A program made the translations under genes and the position numbers. Below are positions 35,319 to 44,500 of a stretch of 64,000 bases of DNA, piece after piece; the first letter of the stretch is position 1, and each line of letters starts with the position of its first letter. The notes under the pieces are model-generated. The model saw only the letters and a list, made by a program, of their open reading frames with translations, did no database searches and was not told the origin of the DNA. Origin of the DNA: Elusimicrobiales bacterium (GTDB lineage: Bacteria; Elusimicrobiota; Elusimicrobia; Elusimicrobiales; UBA9959); the NCBI GenBank assembly GCA_028713125.1, contig JAQTOU010000002.1:610505-674504 (forward strand), in the 5' to 3' direction.

Positions 35319-36202
35319 AGGAGCTTGAAGTTCTTTTTTCGCTGGCGGAAGAATTTCACCACGGGGCCGTGCACGGGCAGGGCCGGGTCCACATCTATCC
35401 AGTCCGAGCCGGTCGAGCGCAGGACCGCCTCCATTGCCGCCCGGCGGGCGGCGGCTGCGGCCGCGTAAGCCGCCCGGTAGGCGGGGCTCGAGAGGTCGGC
35501 CGTAAAGTGTTCCCCTCCCTCGAGCTGCTCCGTGACCAGCAGGGCGCGCGCTTCGGGGAGCGCGCGCTCGAAGCGGTCCGTGATCACCACCGGTATCAGG
35601 TCGTGGCGGCGGGCGGTCAGGCGCGCCTCGCGGGTGTAGTCCGGCGCGTTGAAGTCGGAGATGAGGATGATGATGCCGCGCCGCTTCATCACCCTGTTCG
35701 CCATCTTGAGCGCCATGGCGATGTCGGTGCCGCGGCTTTTGGGCGCGTAGGCGAGCAGCTCGCGGATTATGCGCAGGCTGTGGTTCTTGCCTTTCCTGGG
35801 CGGGATATAGAGCTCCGTCTTGTCGCTGAAGAGCAGCAGGCCGCTCTTGTCGCTGTTCTTGAGCGCCGAGAAAGCGAACATGGCCGCCAGCTCGGCGGCG
35901 GCCTCGCTCTTGGGCTTTGCCGAGGAGCCGAAGGACTGCGAGGCGGAGATGTCGCAGAGGATCATCAGCGTCAGCTCGCGCTCCTCGATGAACTGCTTCA
36001 CGAAAGGCTTGGAGTTGCGGGCGGTCACGTTCCAGTCGATGGAGCGGACATCGTCCCCGGGCACGTATTCCCGCACTTCCGAGAATTCCACTCCGCGGCC
36101 CTTGAACACGCTCTGGTACTGGCCCGCGAAAGTCTCGCTGACCAGGCGCCCGGTCTTGATCTCGATCTGCCGGACCTTCTTGAGGATTTCAGCTGTGTTC
36201 AT
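35315..36202 (-). CDS. DUF58 domain protein
   Basis: A 295-residue protein with the DUF58 hallmark RSIDWNVTARNSKPFVKQF and a VWA-like fold after it (LMILCDISASQSF, GIIILISDFNAP). It has no membrane span. DUF58 proteins accompany MoxR ATPases and Bat proteins; their biochemical role is unclear. It lies 35 bp after the MoxR gene. Confidence 0.92.
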   Translation of the reverse strand: MNTAEILKKVRQIEIKTGRLVSETFAGQYQSVFKGRGVEFSEVREYVPGDDVRSIDWNVTARNSKPFVKQFIEERELTLMILCDISASQSFGSSAKPKSEAAAELAAMFAFSALKNSDKSGLLLFSDKTELYIPPRKGKNHSLRIIRELLAYAPKSRGTDIAMALKMANRVMKRRGIIILISDFNAPDYTREARLTARRHDLIPVVITDRFERALPEARALLVTEQLEGGEHFTADLSSPAYRAAYAAAAAARRAAMEAVLRSTGSDWIDVDPALPVHGPVVKFFRQRKKNFKLL

Positions 36203-36237
36203 AATAAACCGACTGCCCGCGGCGGGCTGGCTAACGG

Positions 36238-37269
36238 TTACGGAACTTCGACGGCTTCGAAGATGCTCTTGATTATGTCCTCGGAGCCGATGTTCTCGGC
36301 TTCGGCCTCGTAGGTAAGGAGCACGCGGTGGCGCATCACGTCGAAGCCCACGGCCTTGATGTCCTCGGGCGTCACGTAGCCGCGGCCGTTGATGAACGCG
36401 TAGGCCTTGGCGGCCTGTATCATGAAGATCGTGGCGCGCGGGCTGGCGCCGTAGTTTATCCAGGGCTTGATCTTCTCGAGGCCGTGCTTCTCCGGCTCGC
36501 GGGTGGCTATCACGAGGTCCAGGACGTAATTTTTGATCTTGTCGTCGACGTAGATCAGGTCGGCGGTCTGGCGCGCCTTGAGCACCTGCTCGATGCTTAC
36601 CGCCTTGCCGGCGGCAGGCAAAGTCTGGCGGGCCATCAGCTCCAGGACGCGGGCCTCTTCCGTCTTGGTGGGGTAGGTGATGTTTATCTTCAGCATGAAG
36701 CGGTCCACCTGCGCTTCGGGCAGCGGGTAGGTCCCTTCCTGCTCTATCGGGTTCTGGGTGGCCAGGACCATGAAAAGGTCCGGCAGCTTGTAGGTGGAAT
36801 CGGAGATGGTGACCTGGCGCTCCTGCATGCCTTCCAGCAGCGCGCTCTGCACCTTGGCCGGGGCGCGGTTGATCTCGTCGGCGAGCAGGATATTGGCGAA
36901 GATGGGCCCTTTGCGCACAGAAAAGGTCCCTTCCTTCGGGTTGAAGATCAGCGTGCCGGTGATGTCGGCGGGGAGCAGGTCGGGGGTGAACTGTATGCGC
37001 TGGAAGGTGGACGAGATCGCCTGGGCCAGCGTTTTTATGGTCAGCGTCTTGGCCAGGCCGGGCACGCCTTCCACCAGCACGTGGCCGTTGGCTATAAGCC
37101 CGACGAGGAGGCCGTTTATCAGGTCCTCCTGGCCGACTACCACCTTGGCCAGCTCCTTGCGCAGGTCCTGGATGAAAAGAGCATCCTGCTGAATTTTCTG
37201 GTTCAGTTTAGAGATTTCCGAGTCCATAGGTTGGTCCTTGTTTTCTTCGGTTTTTTCCGGGCGGTTCAT
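36238..37269 (-). CDS. MoxR-family AAA+ ATPase
   Basis: A 343-residue AAA+ chaperone-like ATPase: Walker A EGVPGLAKT, Walker B LLADEINRAPAKVQSALL, sensor-1 VLATQNPIEQEGTYPLPEAQ and the helical lid SPRATIFMIQAAKA. MoxR proteins are thought to help fold or activate VWA proteins, which fits the downstream genes. The N-terminal ~30 residues are charged and probably coiled. Confidence 0.95.
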   Translation of the reverse strand: MNRPEKTEENKDQPMDSEISKLNQKIQQDALFIQDLRKELAKVVVGQEDLINGLLVGLIANGHVLVEGVPGLAKTLTIKTLAQAISSTFQRIQFTPDLLPADITGTLIFNPKEGTFSVRKGPIFANILLADEINRAPAKVQSALLEGMQERQVTISDSTYKLPDLFMVLATQNPIEQEGTYPLPEAQVDRFMLKINITYPTKTEEARVLELMARQTLPAAGKAVSIEQVLKARQTADLIYVDDKIKNYVLDLVIATREPEKHGLEKIKPWINYGASPRATIFMIQAAKAYAFINGRGYVTPEDIKAVGFDVMRHRVLLTYEAEAENIGSEDIIKSIFEAVEVP

Positions 37270-37334
37270 GGCGACAGCCCGCGGTCTGAAAATTTTAAAA
37301 AAAACGGGAATTTTTTGTCAAGCCGGGCCGCCTT

Positions 37335-37958
37335 TTACTCTATCCGGAAGAGGGGCTTGGAATCCAGTTCGCGCAGCTGCTGCTCTTTGTGCGCCTCTAT
37401 ATCCAGGCGGATGCGGTTTACGGCCTCGAGTGCCTTGAGCCTTACTTCCTCGTCGTAGTCCTGCAGCGCGGGCTTCAGGGCCGGGATGGCTTCCTTGTTG
37501 GAAAAAGTGCCTATGGCCGTGATCGCGGCCAGGCGTGTCTCTTTGTCGTAGTCCTTAAGCCCCTCGGTGAGCAGGGCAAGGCTTAGCTTGGTCTTGTCCT
37601 TGGAAAGCATGGTTATGAGGCTTTTTTTCACGAAGAGCTCGGTCTCGTTCTCGAACATGGCTTTTACCACACCGGGGGCGCTCTCGTCCTGCAGCTGCCA
37701 GAGAAGTTCGGCGGCGGCGAAGCGCACCTTCTCGTTGGAGTCCTGCGTAAGGCCGCGGAGAGTCTTGAGGGTCTCCATGGAGAACTTGATGAGGTAGACC
37801 TTTTCCGGCTTTACGGGCAGGGTCGGGTCCGGCAGGGAGGTTACTTCGTCTTTTTTAGCCAGCTGCAGCATCTCTTTCTTTTTCGCCTCGTTCTTGTTCT
37901 GGTTCACGAGGTAGAAGACGCCGGCGAGAAAAATAAGAACCATCAAAATCCATTTCAT
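37335..37958 (-). CDS. Membrane-anchored HEAT-repeat protein
   Basis: A 207-residue protein with an N-terminal membrane anchor (MKWILMVLIFLAGVFYLV) and then about four HEAT-like helical pairs (VRFAAAELLWQLQDESAPGVVKAMFENE; TRLAAITAIGTFSNKEAIPALKPALQDYDEEVRLKALE, read as repeat units). It is likely a protein-binding scaffold in the envelope. It overlaps the amidotransferase stop by 4 bp and precedes moxR by about 65 bp. Confidence 0.85.
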   Translation of the reverse strand: MKWILMVLIFLAGVFYLVNQNKNEAKKKEMLQLAKKDEVTSLPDPTLPVKPEKVYLIKFSMETLKTLRGLTQDSNEKVRFAAAELLWQLQDESAPGVVKAMFENETELFVKKSLITMLSKDKTKLSLALLTEGLKDYDKETRLAAITAIGTFSNKEAIPALKPALQDYDEEVRLKALEAVNRIRLDIEAHKEQQLRELDSKPLFRIE

Positions 37959-38791
37959 AGTGTGATCCTTTTAAAACTAAGCCGCAGTTTTCCCCCGCGC
38001 ATTTCCGCGCGCGCTATCTCCGGGTCGTTCATCTTTTTCCAGCCCTTGCCGGAGTCCGCCGGTTCGCTTGAAAATACTACCCTGTCCTTCTCCCGGCGCC
38101 AGGCGATCCGGCCGAATTCCCAACCGGGGGTAAGCAGCGCGCCTTTGCCCCCTTCTTTCTTCAGCTGGTAATGGCAGAGCACGGTGAGGCTGTCGGCCGA
38201 GGCTAGGAAGAGGTTGAGGCCGCGATAGGGGGCCTTCAGCTCCGGGCGGCTCTTTTTGGCGGAGTTCCAAACCGTCCGGATCTCGTCCAGGGCCATTTCC
38301 AGCGCGGCTTCCGGGGAGCCGCAGGCGTCAAGCATTTTAATTACCTGCCAGAAAATAACTTCCGAGTCATTGGCGCCTTTCACTTTGGAGGCGTACTTGC
38401 CCAGGTGCGCGCGGATCTCGTCCTTTATGAACAGGGTCCCGTTGTGCGCGAAGACCAGGCCGCCCGCCGAGAAGGGCTGGGTATTGTTCCTGGAGATAAG
38501 GCTGGCCTTCGGCAGGCCCGAGGGATTGGAGGCGTCCCGGAGATGGGCGACGGTGATCCGGGAAACGGCGGCGTCGGCGGCCGCTTCAAAAGCGGGCTTT
38601 TCAAGGCGCGCGGCTCCCGGGCTCTTTACCACGACGGGGGTCCGGGCGCGGAAAAAGCCTATCCCCCAGCCGTCGTCCTGGAATCTTCCTTCCACGGCGT
38701 CCGCCTGCGCGAGCAGGCTTTTCTTGTTCCCGTAAAGCAGGTCCCTGCTTGAGGCCGGGCGGGAAGACAGGACCGCGGTTATTCTGCACAT
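37955..38791 (-). CDS. Class II glutamine amidotransferase, YafJ-like
   Basis: About 278 residues. I chose ATG 38791 because it puts the nucleophilic cysteine at position 2 (MCRITAVLSSR), as these Ntn hydrolases require; an upstream ATG at 38830 would bury it. Other motifs are DGWGIGFF, VAHLRDASNP and FAHNGTL. No synthase domain is fused, as in YafJ/GAT-II proteins, so the acceptor is unknown. It is the first gene of the operon that runs through moxR and the Bat genes. Confidence 0.88.
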   Translation of the reverse strand: MCRITAVLSSRPASSRDLLYGNKKSLLAQADAVEGRFQDDGWGIGFFRARTPVVVKSPGAARLEKPAFEAAADAAVSRITVAHLRDASNPSGLPKASLISRNNTQPFSAGGLVFAHNGTLFIKDEIRAHLGKYASKVKGANDSEVIFWQVIKMLDACGSPEAALEMALDEIRTVWNSAKKSRPELKAPYRGLNLFLASADSLTVLCHYQLKKEGGKGALLTPGWEFGRIAWRREKDRVVFSSEPADSGKGWKKMNDPEIARAEMRGGKLRLSFKRITL

Positions 38792-38801
38792 ATGTATAGA
38801 T

Positions 38802-38830
38802 ATTAAAACAATTTTGCGAGGGGTATTCAA
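38802..38830 (-). promoter_or_regulatory. Promoter of the amidotransferase/Bat operon
   Basis: Reading leftward: -35 TTGAAT (38825-38830), a 17-bp spacer and -10 TTTAAT (38802-38807); TAATAT two bases further on is an alternative. The -35 region overlaps that of the rightward promoter. Confidence 0.4.
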
Positions 38831-38853
38831 ATACTTCGCGAAGTTGATATAAT
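38826..38853 (+). promoter_or_regulatory. Promoter of the RDD-family gene
   Basis: Rightward: -35 TTCAAA (38826-38831), a 16-bp spacer and a consensus -10, TATAAT (38848-38853). Confidence 0.5.
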
Positions 38854-38889
38854 TAAAAGGCAGGACGCTTCCAGATAGATCGCGGACAG

Positions 38890-39789
38890 ATGGGGTTGAT
38901 AATGGAAAACAACGATTTTAATATCAGGCCGCTGCCGGAAATACCCGGGCAGGAAGACGACTCTTTTCTCGGCGCGGAGGGCCCGGTTCCGGCCGGGTTC
39001 AACGAGCGCTTCGTGGCTTATGTCGTGGACGCCCTGCCTTTCGTGCTGGCCGCCTCGTCGACGTTCAAGGTCGCGGTCACGGCCGGGCTTTTGACTTATA
39101 CCACGGGCAATGAGTGGCTCTGGAAGTTCCTCTGGATAGGTCTCTATATTGTTTATGAAACTATTTTATCCAGCGGCGGCCGCGCCACGCTGGGCAAGTA
39201 CCTGCTGAACATCCGGGTAAAGGCCAGCGACGGGGGCGATCTCCCGCTGCGCAAGGCCTTTATCAGGGCCGCGGCTTATTTCCTGAGCTCCGCCACCTTT
39301 AACCTGGGCTACCTGATGGCGCTGTGGACCAAAGACAAGAGGGCGCTGCACGATTTCGTCGCGGGAAGCCGCGTCGTAAGCATCAGGGAGCGCAGCGACT
39401 GGGGCAACGGCATCGTCCTGGCTTTCTCCTGGGGCATAATGATAATTCTTGCCGGGACCTGGCTGAACAATACGGTGCTTAAGGTTACGCCCGCCGAGAA
39501 AAAGCAGGTGGTGGCGGCACACCGCACTATCGCCAAGCTGGCTACCCTGGAGGAAATATACATGAAGAGGGAAGGCCATTACACGAACGACCTGCGCAAG
39601 CTGGCGGACCTCACCGGCAACGTTAACGCCGTCAGGTCCGAGCTTTTCGAGACCCTCGCGCCCGACACCCTTATAATCTCCTCTAACGGCCGCAGGTTCC
39701 AGATAACGGCCAAGGCAAGGAACTGGCGAAAGACCGATGTCCGTATCCAGTCCAGGGTGGACGCCCCCGAACCGCCCCTTATCCAATAA
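38890..39789 (+). CDS. RDD-family membrane protein with pilin-like C-terminal part
   Basis: A 299-residue protein, one of the few rightward genes. Residues ~35-165 are an RDD domain: NERFVAYVVDALPF, then a span, then TLGKYLLNIRVKASDGGDLP and the DKRALHDFVAGSRVV signature. Another span (IVLAFSWGIMIILAGTWL) leads to a periplasmic part starting AHRTIAKLATLEEIYMKREGHYTNDLRKLADL, which looks like the helical start and alpha-beta loop of type IV pilin-like proteins. GGGG lies 7 bases before an in-frame ATG at 38902, so translation may start there. Confidence 0.82.
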   Translation: MGLIMENNDFNIRPLPEIPGQEDDSFLGAEGPVPAGFNERFVAYVVDALPFVLAASSTFKVAVTAGLLTYTTGNEWLWKFLWIGLYIVYETILSSGGRATLGKYLLNIRVKASDGGDLPLRKAFIRAAAYFLSSATFNLGYLMALWTKDKRALHDFVAGSRVVSIRERSDWGNGIVLAFSWGIMIILAGTWLNNTVLKVTPAEKKQVVAAHRTIAKLATLEEIYMKREGHYTNDLRKLADLTGNVNAVRSELFETLAPDTLIISSNGRRFQITAKARNWRKTDVRIQSRVDAPEPPLIQ

Positions 39790-39823
39790 AAGCCGTCCGC
39801 CGGGTCCCCGGTCCTGGCAAATG

Positions 39824-39858
39824 AAAAGCCCCGCGCGGTAAGCGCGGGGCTTTCTTTT
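39824..39858. terminator. Bidirectional terminator
   Basis: The hairpin AAAGCCCCGCGC/GCGCGGGGCTTT with T runs on both sides separates the convergent RDD and DksA-like genes. Confidence 0.85.
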
Positions 39859-39877
39859 TAACCGGGTCGCTTACGGC

Positions 39878-40375
39878 TTATACCCTGTTCTTTTCGGAGC
39901 CGCTCTGGCAGGTCATGCAGTAGCGGGCCGAAGGCAGCGCCTTGATGCGCTTCTTCTCTATGATATTCTTGCAGTGCTCGCAGAGGCCGTAGGTTCCCTT
40001 CTCCATCTTGCGCAGGGCCGCCTCGATGTCGCGCAGGATCTTCCGCTCATTGTCGGAAAGCTCGAACAGGATCTCCTTGTCCAGGCTCTGCGTGGCCTGG
40101 TCGATGGAGTCCCCCACTTCGGGCTCGAGCAGGTCCAGGTTCTTCTTGTCCTCTACGTTCTTGGCGATGTCCGTCTTCATTTCGCTGAGGCCGGCCGCGA
40201 TCTCGGCCAGTTCGGCTTTTGTGAGCGCCTCGGACGCCGGGGTCTTTTTAGGCGCGGAGGCCTGGGCCGCTTTTGCGGCCGGGGGCCGGTGGGGCGCCGA
40301 TAGTATTTTGGCCGCTTTTTTAACGGGGGCTTTTTTTACCGCCGCTTTTTTTACCGTCTTTTTCGTTTTTTTCAT
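39878..40375 (-). CDS. DksA/TraR-like protein with histone H1-like N-terminus
   Basis: A 165-residue protein. The C-terminal zinc finger is CEHC, 17 residues, CMTC, preceded by the coiled coil typical of DksA/TraR proteins that bind the RNA polymerase secondary channel (LSDNERKILRDIEAALRKMEKGTYGLC). The first ~50 residues are a Lys/Ala/Pro-rich histone H1-like tail (KKTVKKAAVKKAPVKKAAK), probably DNA-binding. The acidic Asp pair of true DksA is not evident at the coil tip, so transcription effects may differ. It has a strong promoter of its own. Confidence 0.88.
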   Translation of the reverse strand: MKKTKKTVKKAAVKKAPVKKAAKILSAPHRPPAAKAAQASAPKKTPASEALTKAELAEIAAGLSEMKTDIAKNVEDKKNLDLLEPEVGDSIDQATQSLDKEILFELSDNERKILRDIEAALRKMEKGTYGLCEHCKNIIEKKRIKALPSARYCMTCQSGSEKNRV

Positions 40376-40473
40376 AAGGCTCCATATCTGCGATAGCGAT
40401 GCTGCTGAATGCTGAAAATCTGCGGCGGACAGCGCCGTTCCGGCCCCCGTTCCCGCGGGTAATTCCGGCTAAC

Positions 40474-40502
40474 AATCTATATTATTTGCCGTGGAGTGTC
40501 AA
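40474..40502 (-). promoter_or_regulatory. Strong promoter of the DksA-like gene
   Basis: Reading leftward: -35 TTGACA (40497-40502), a 17-bp spacer and -10 TAGATT (40474-40479); the leader is about 90 bases. Confidence 0.7.
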
Positions 40503-40519
40503 CCGAAGCTGGCTGTTCT

Positions 40520-41578
40520 TTATTTGAACGAGACGCCCTTCATCTTGGTGAAGACCGTGCGGTCGCGGCGCTGGAAGATCGGGCTGCGGAAAGGGAAATC
40601 GAAAGTGAGCGAGATGCGGTGGGTGGTTCCCAGCTCCCCCATCGGGGCGTAAGCGTAGTCCAGGCTGAAGAAGTGCAGCGTGGCGCCGAGCCCTATCGAG
40701 AGGCCGCCCAGGCCGTCGCTCATCTGCTGCGCGTTGAGGCCGCCGCGGATGCAGAGGCGGGTGAGCTCGTTGGGGGTGGTCGCCAGCTCCACGCCGAGCA
40801 GCACGTTGGGCTGGTTCCCCTTGGGGAGCACCACGTCGGTGGCTACCAGGAGGTTGCGGAAAGGGTTTACCGCCGCGCCCAGCTTGAAGGTGAGCGGCAG
40901 GGGGTTGGATTCCTTGTCGTAAGTAAGGCCGCCGCCCATATTAGTGGCGGTGACGGCCAGGCGGTAGGGGATGTCGCCGAAATTGTAGGTCATTATGCCC
41001 ACGTCCCCGGCGTAGCTTTTCGCCGAGTCGACTATGCTCGACTTGATATATTTAAGCGAGACGCCCACCGAGACGTCGATGTCTTTATCCGAGAATTCAA
41101 GTATGGCCTTGCTGTACGACAGGGTGAAAACCTGGTCGCGCGGGGTGAAGCTGCCCGACGGCATTATGCCGCCGGAGATATCCGTTTCCGTTATCGCGCC
41201 GATGTCGGTAAGCAGTACCGAGCCGGCCAGCACGGAGTCGTAGGAGAGGCGGTGCGCGTAGGCCGCGTACTGGTAGCTTATCTCCTCAAGGTACTGGGCG
41301 CGCATGAACACGGCGGAAAGCTTGGGGATCTGGACGAGGCCGGCCGGGTTCCAGTAGACGGCGGAGGCTTCGTCGCTTATGGCGGAATAGGCGCCGCCCA
41401 TGGCCGCCGCCCTGGCCCCTGCCGCCAGGTTCAGGAAGTCGGCCGTGGTCGTGCCCACCGCTTTGTTCGAAAAATACCTGGGGTCCTCCGCGGCGAAAAG
41501 CGGCGTGGAAAAAGAGAAAGCCAGACCGGCGGCCGCCAGGGAGGCCGTAAGCACCGCTTTGGTGTAAGTCTTTTTCAT
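40520..41578 (-). CDS. PorV/PorQ-like outer-membrane protein
   Basis: About 352 residues from ATG 41578, where MKKTYTKAVLTASLAAAGLAF is a signal peptide; an ORF extension to 41638 lacks one. The family motif follows: GARAAAMGGAYSAISDEASAVYWNPAGL. The rest is an FadL/PorV-type beta-barrel. In type IX secretion PorV hands substrates with sorting domains to the surface machinery. It starts 5 bp after the kelch/FlgD-domain protein gene, which fits a carrier-cargo pair; that pairing is inference. Confidence 0.88.
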   Translation of the reverse strand: MKKTYTKAVLTASLAAAGLAFSFSTPLFAAEDPRYFSNKAVGTTTADFLNLAAGARAAAMGGAYSAISDEASAVYWNPAGLVQIPKLSAVFMRAQYLEEISYQYAAYAHRLSYDSVLAGSVLLTDIGAITETDISGGIMPSGSFTPRDQVFTLSYSKAILEFSDKDIDVSVGVSLKYIKSSIVDSAKSYAGDVGIMTYNFGDIPYRLAVTATNMGGGLTYDKESNPLPLTFKLGAAVNPFRNLLVATDVVLPKGNQPNVLLGVELATTPNELTRLCIRGGLNAQQMSDGLGGLSIGLGATLHFFSLDYAYAPMGELGTTHRISLTFDFPFRSPIFQRRDRTVFTKMKGVSFK

Positions 41579-41582
41579 AAAC

Positions 41583-44500
41583 TTACCTTTCCACCGCCAG
41601 CTTGAAAACCTTTCTGCCTGACGTGGAATCCACCACAACGAGGTAGATGCCGCTGGCCACCAGGTAGCCGGACTTGTTGACGCCTTTCCAGATCACGACG
41701 CCGGTGGTTCCCGAGGTGGTTTCCCAGACCTTGTCTCCGGAGAGAGTGTAGATGCGCACTTTGGCGTTGGCCGGAATCTTGTCTATGGTCACGAAGCCCT
41801 GGCCGCGGTTGGGATAGAAAGGGTTGGGATAGATAAGCACGGAGCCTAGGTTCGAAGCCGCTACGCGTTTCATGATCTGGAACAGGCTGAAGTGGTTGAG
41901 CGTGGCTTTTATCGTGCGGTCGCCTACGCTGACCACCGTTTCCAGCGGCAGGCATTGCTGCGTGTCCGGGTTGTAGCGGGCCAGGACTATCTTGGCGGCG
42001 TTCGTAATGATATCGTTCTTGGTCGCGTCCGCGTCCTTGTCGAAATGCAGGGTGAAAGTTATCGGGCTCTGGGGCTGGGCGCCGTTCTCCGAGAAGATCT
42101 CCACCCCCACCGGGATCCCGCCGGGCAGGTAGCCGCAGTCGTTGCGGGTGGAGGAAGAGATGGCTATCGCTGTCTTCGAGGCGAAGGAGGCGGCCGGGAT
42201 GTACATATCCACGGTGCGGTTATTCGGCAGGCTGCCGGAGATGGAAGCCGCCGCGTAAGGGTCGCTGGTTCCGCCGATGGCTCCGGATGGAGCGCCGGCG
42301 GGACCCGCCAGGGTAAAGGCGGCCGGGGCCCGCTTGCGGGCCGTCACGAGGTTCTCCCCGTTGCGGGCGGCCACGTCGAAGTAGTAGGTGGTGGAGGTGA
42401 GCAGGCCGTTCACGAAAGCCGTATTGTCGGTGAGGTGGCGGGCGAACTCGACGGGAGTCGTTATCGGATCGGAGAAATTCTCGTTAGTGGAGCTGCGGAT
42501 CTCGTAGATGGTATCTCCCGAATTATTGTCGGTATCCCACTGCAGCCAGATCCCGGACATGGAAATATTCGTTGCGGTTAGGCTGGCCGGAACCTGGGCC
42601 AGAGTGTATTTAGAGCCCAGGTCCAGGGTCGTTCCCGCTTTGCCGTCTCCGTTGATAGGCGTGACGCGCAGATAGTAGCGGATATTTGGCGACAGCGTAG
42701 TGAAAGAGTAATAGTTGTTCGTGGTCTCCACGGTGGTGGGAGCGGCGAAAGTACTGTCGAGCGAACCCGTCAGCCTGTAGACGGTCCAGGTGGAGTTGCC
42801 GTTGGTTATCCAGTTGGCGTTAATGCTGCCGGTGCTTACATTGGTATATATGTTGGGCGTAGCGGGAAGCGCCGCCACCGTTAGCGTAAAGACCGGAGCC
42901 GCCCAGGAAATGGGGCCTCTGATGGGGCCGCTTCCTTCCGCGTCGTTGACCGCGTTGACGGCGGCCTGATACCGCCTGTTGGCTGAGAGGCCGGTCTGTG
43001 AAAAATTGTTGGCGGTGGCCGAGCCCAGGAAGACAGGGGTCATGCTGCCCGACGTGATATCGTATACCTCGTAGTAAGTGGCGCCGAGCGCTACATCCCA
43101 GGACCAGTTGATGGTAGAGCTGCTCAGGGCCTCCCCGGTAAAGTTATTTACCGCGCTTACCGTTATGGTGGTGGCGTAGTTTGTGAAGTCCGAAATAACA
43201 CCGGCGCCGTTCTTGGCCCTGACGCGGAAGTCGTACTTTTGATTGGCGGAGAGCTGTGCTATTACGGTGGAAGTGCTGGTGTAATTTACACTGAAAGGGA
43301 CCGGCGTGGAAATATCCAGCGTGCTGGAGAATTTAGGCGTCTTGGTCGGGGACATGGAAACTTCGTAGGTCGTGATCTCCGAGTTTTCGTTCCGGGCCCA
43401 TTCCAGCGCTGCGGTTTCGAAACTGGCGGCGGTTATGTTGAGCGGGGTGGGAATGGCTGCCAGAGTATAGTAGGTGGCGGATTTTGAAAGCGCCCCTGTG
43501 CCTCCCTGGTTGTAGGCCGACACCATTATCGAAGCCGGGGTGTTGGGAACCAGGCCGGTCTGGGTGTAGAAGACGGTGTTCGAATCGTTGAAGAAAGCCA
43601 CTGTGGTTATGAACACGTTGTCCGTGGATGAATATACATTGTAGCCTTCAGCGGCCGTCACATTCCCACGGGTCCAGGACCAGGTAATCGAACTTACGCC
43701 AAGAACGGTGCCGGTGGCGACGGATGGGGTTCCGTCAGGGCGGGGTATGGTCACCTGTACGGTGCGGCCGTCGGAGAAGACGCCGTTGGCCGCCACGCGC
43801 ATATGATACCAGCCGTGTGGGAGTTCAGCGGAGACTGAGGGCATTATTATGGTTATAGATGAAAGGGTCTTTTCCCAGTTGGTATTAGTCCCGCCGTACA
43901 GGGAGTATATCCTTGTGGAAATGTCCGTCATGAAGCTGCTTTGGTTGTCTATCTGTTGTATATATACACGCGGGTTACTGTACGATGAATTTCCAACCCC
44001 CGCGCCGCCGCCTGAGGCTTCTGTGATGCCGTGGAAATTAGAGGTGCCGCTGAGCAGTGTGATGGTAGACCCCAGGTCAAAAAAAGTTGTGCTGGTAGAG
44101 ATGGAGGGCTGACGCTGGACCACGGTTTCTAAGCCCTGCTGGTCAGGTATGTAGGTAAAATAAGAAACATCGGTTGAGTCAAGGTACTTGTTCCCATCAA
44201 AACCGCCGATATTAATGAGGTTGCCGTCGGCGGCCAATATAGTGGTGTGGCTGGTTCGTTTGCCCATAGTCCCCTGGTTCTGCCAGGTGCTGAAATCCAC
44301 GTCGAACCCCTCGGCGAATCCGCGTGAAACACTGGGGCCTTCTCCACCGCAAATAAGCACTTTTCCATTAGGCAGCACGGTGCTAGTGTGATTCGCACGC
44401 GTTGTGAGCATATCGTTCCCTGCCCCTGTTGCAGGGAAATTGGTCGTATATGTCCAGTTTGTGCCGTCATATATTTCAGCCGATTTCAAAGGTTGCGATC

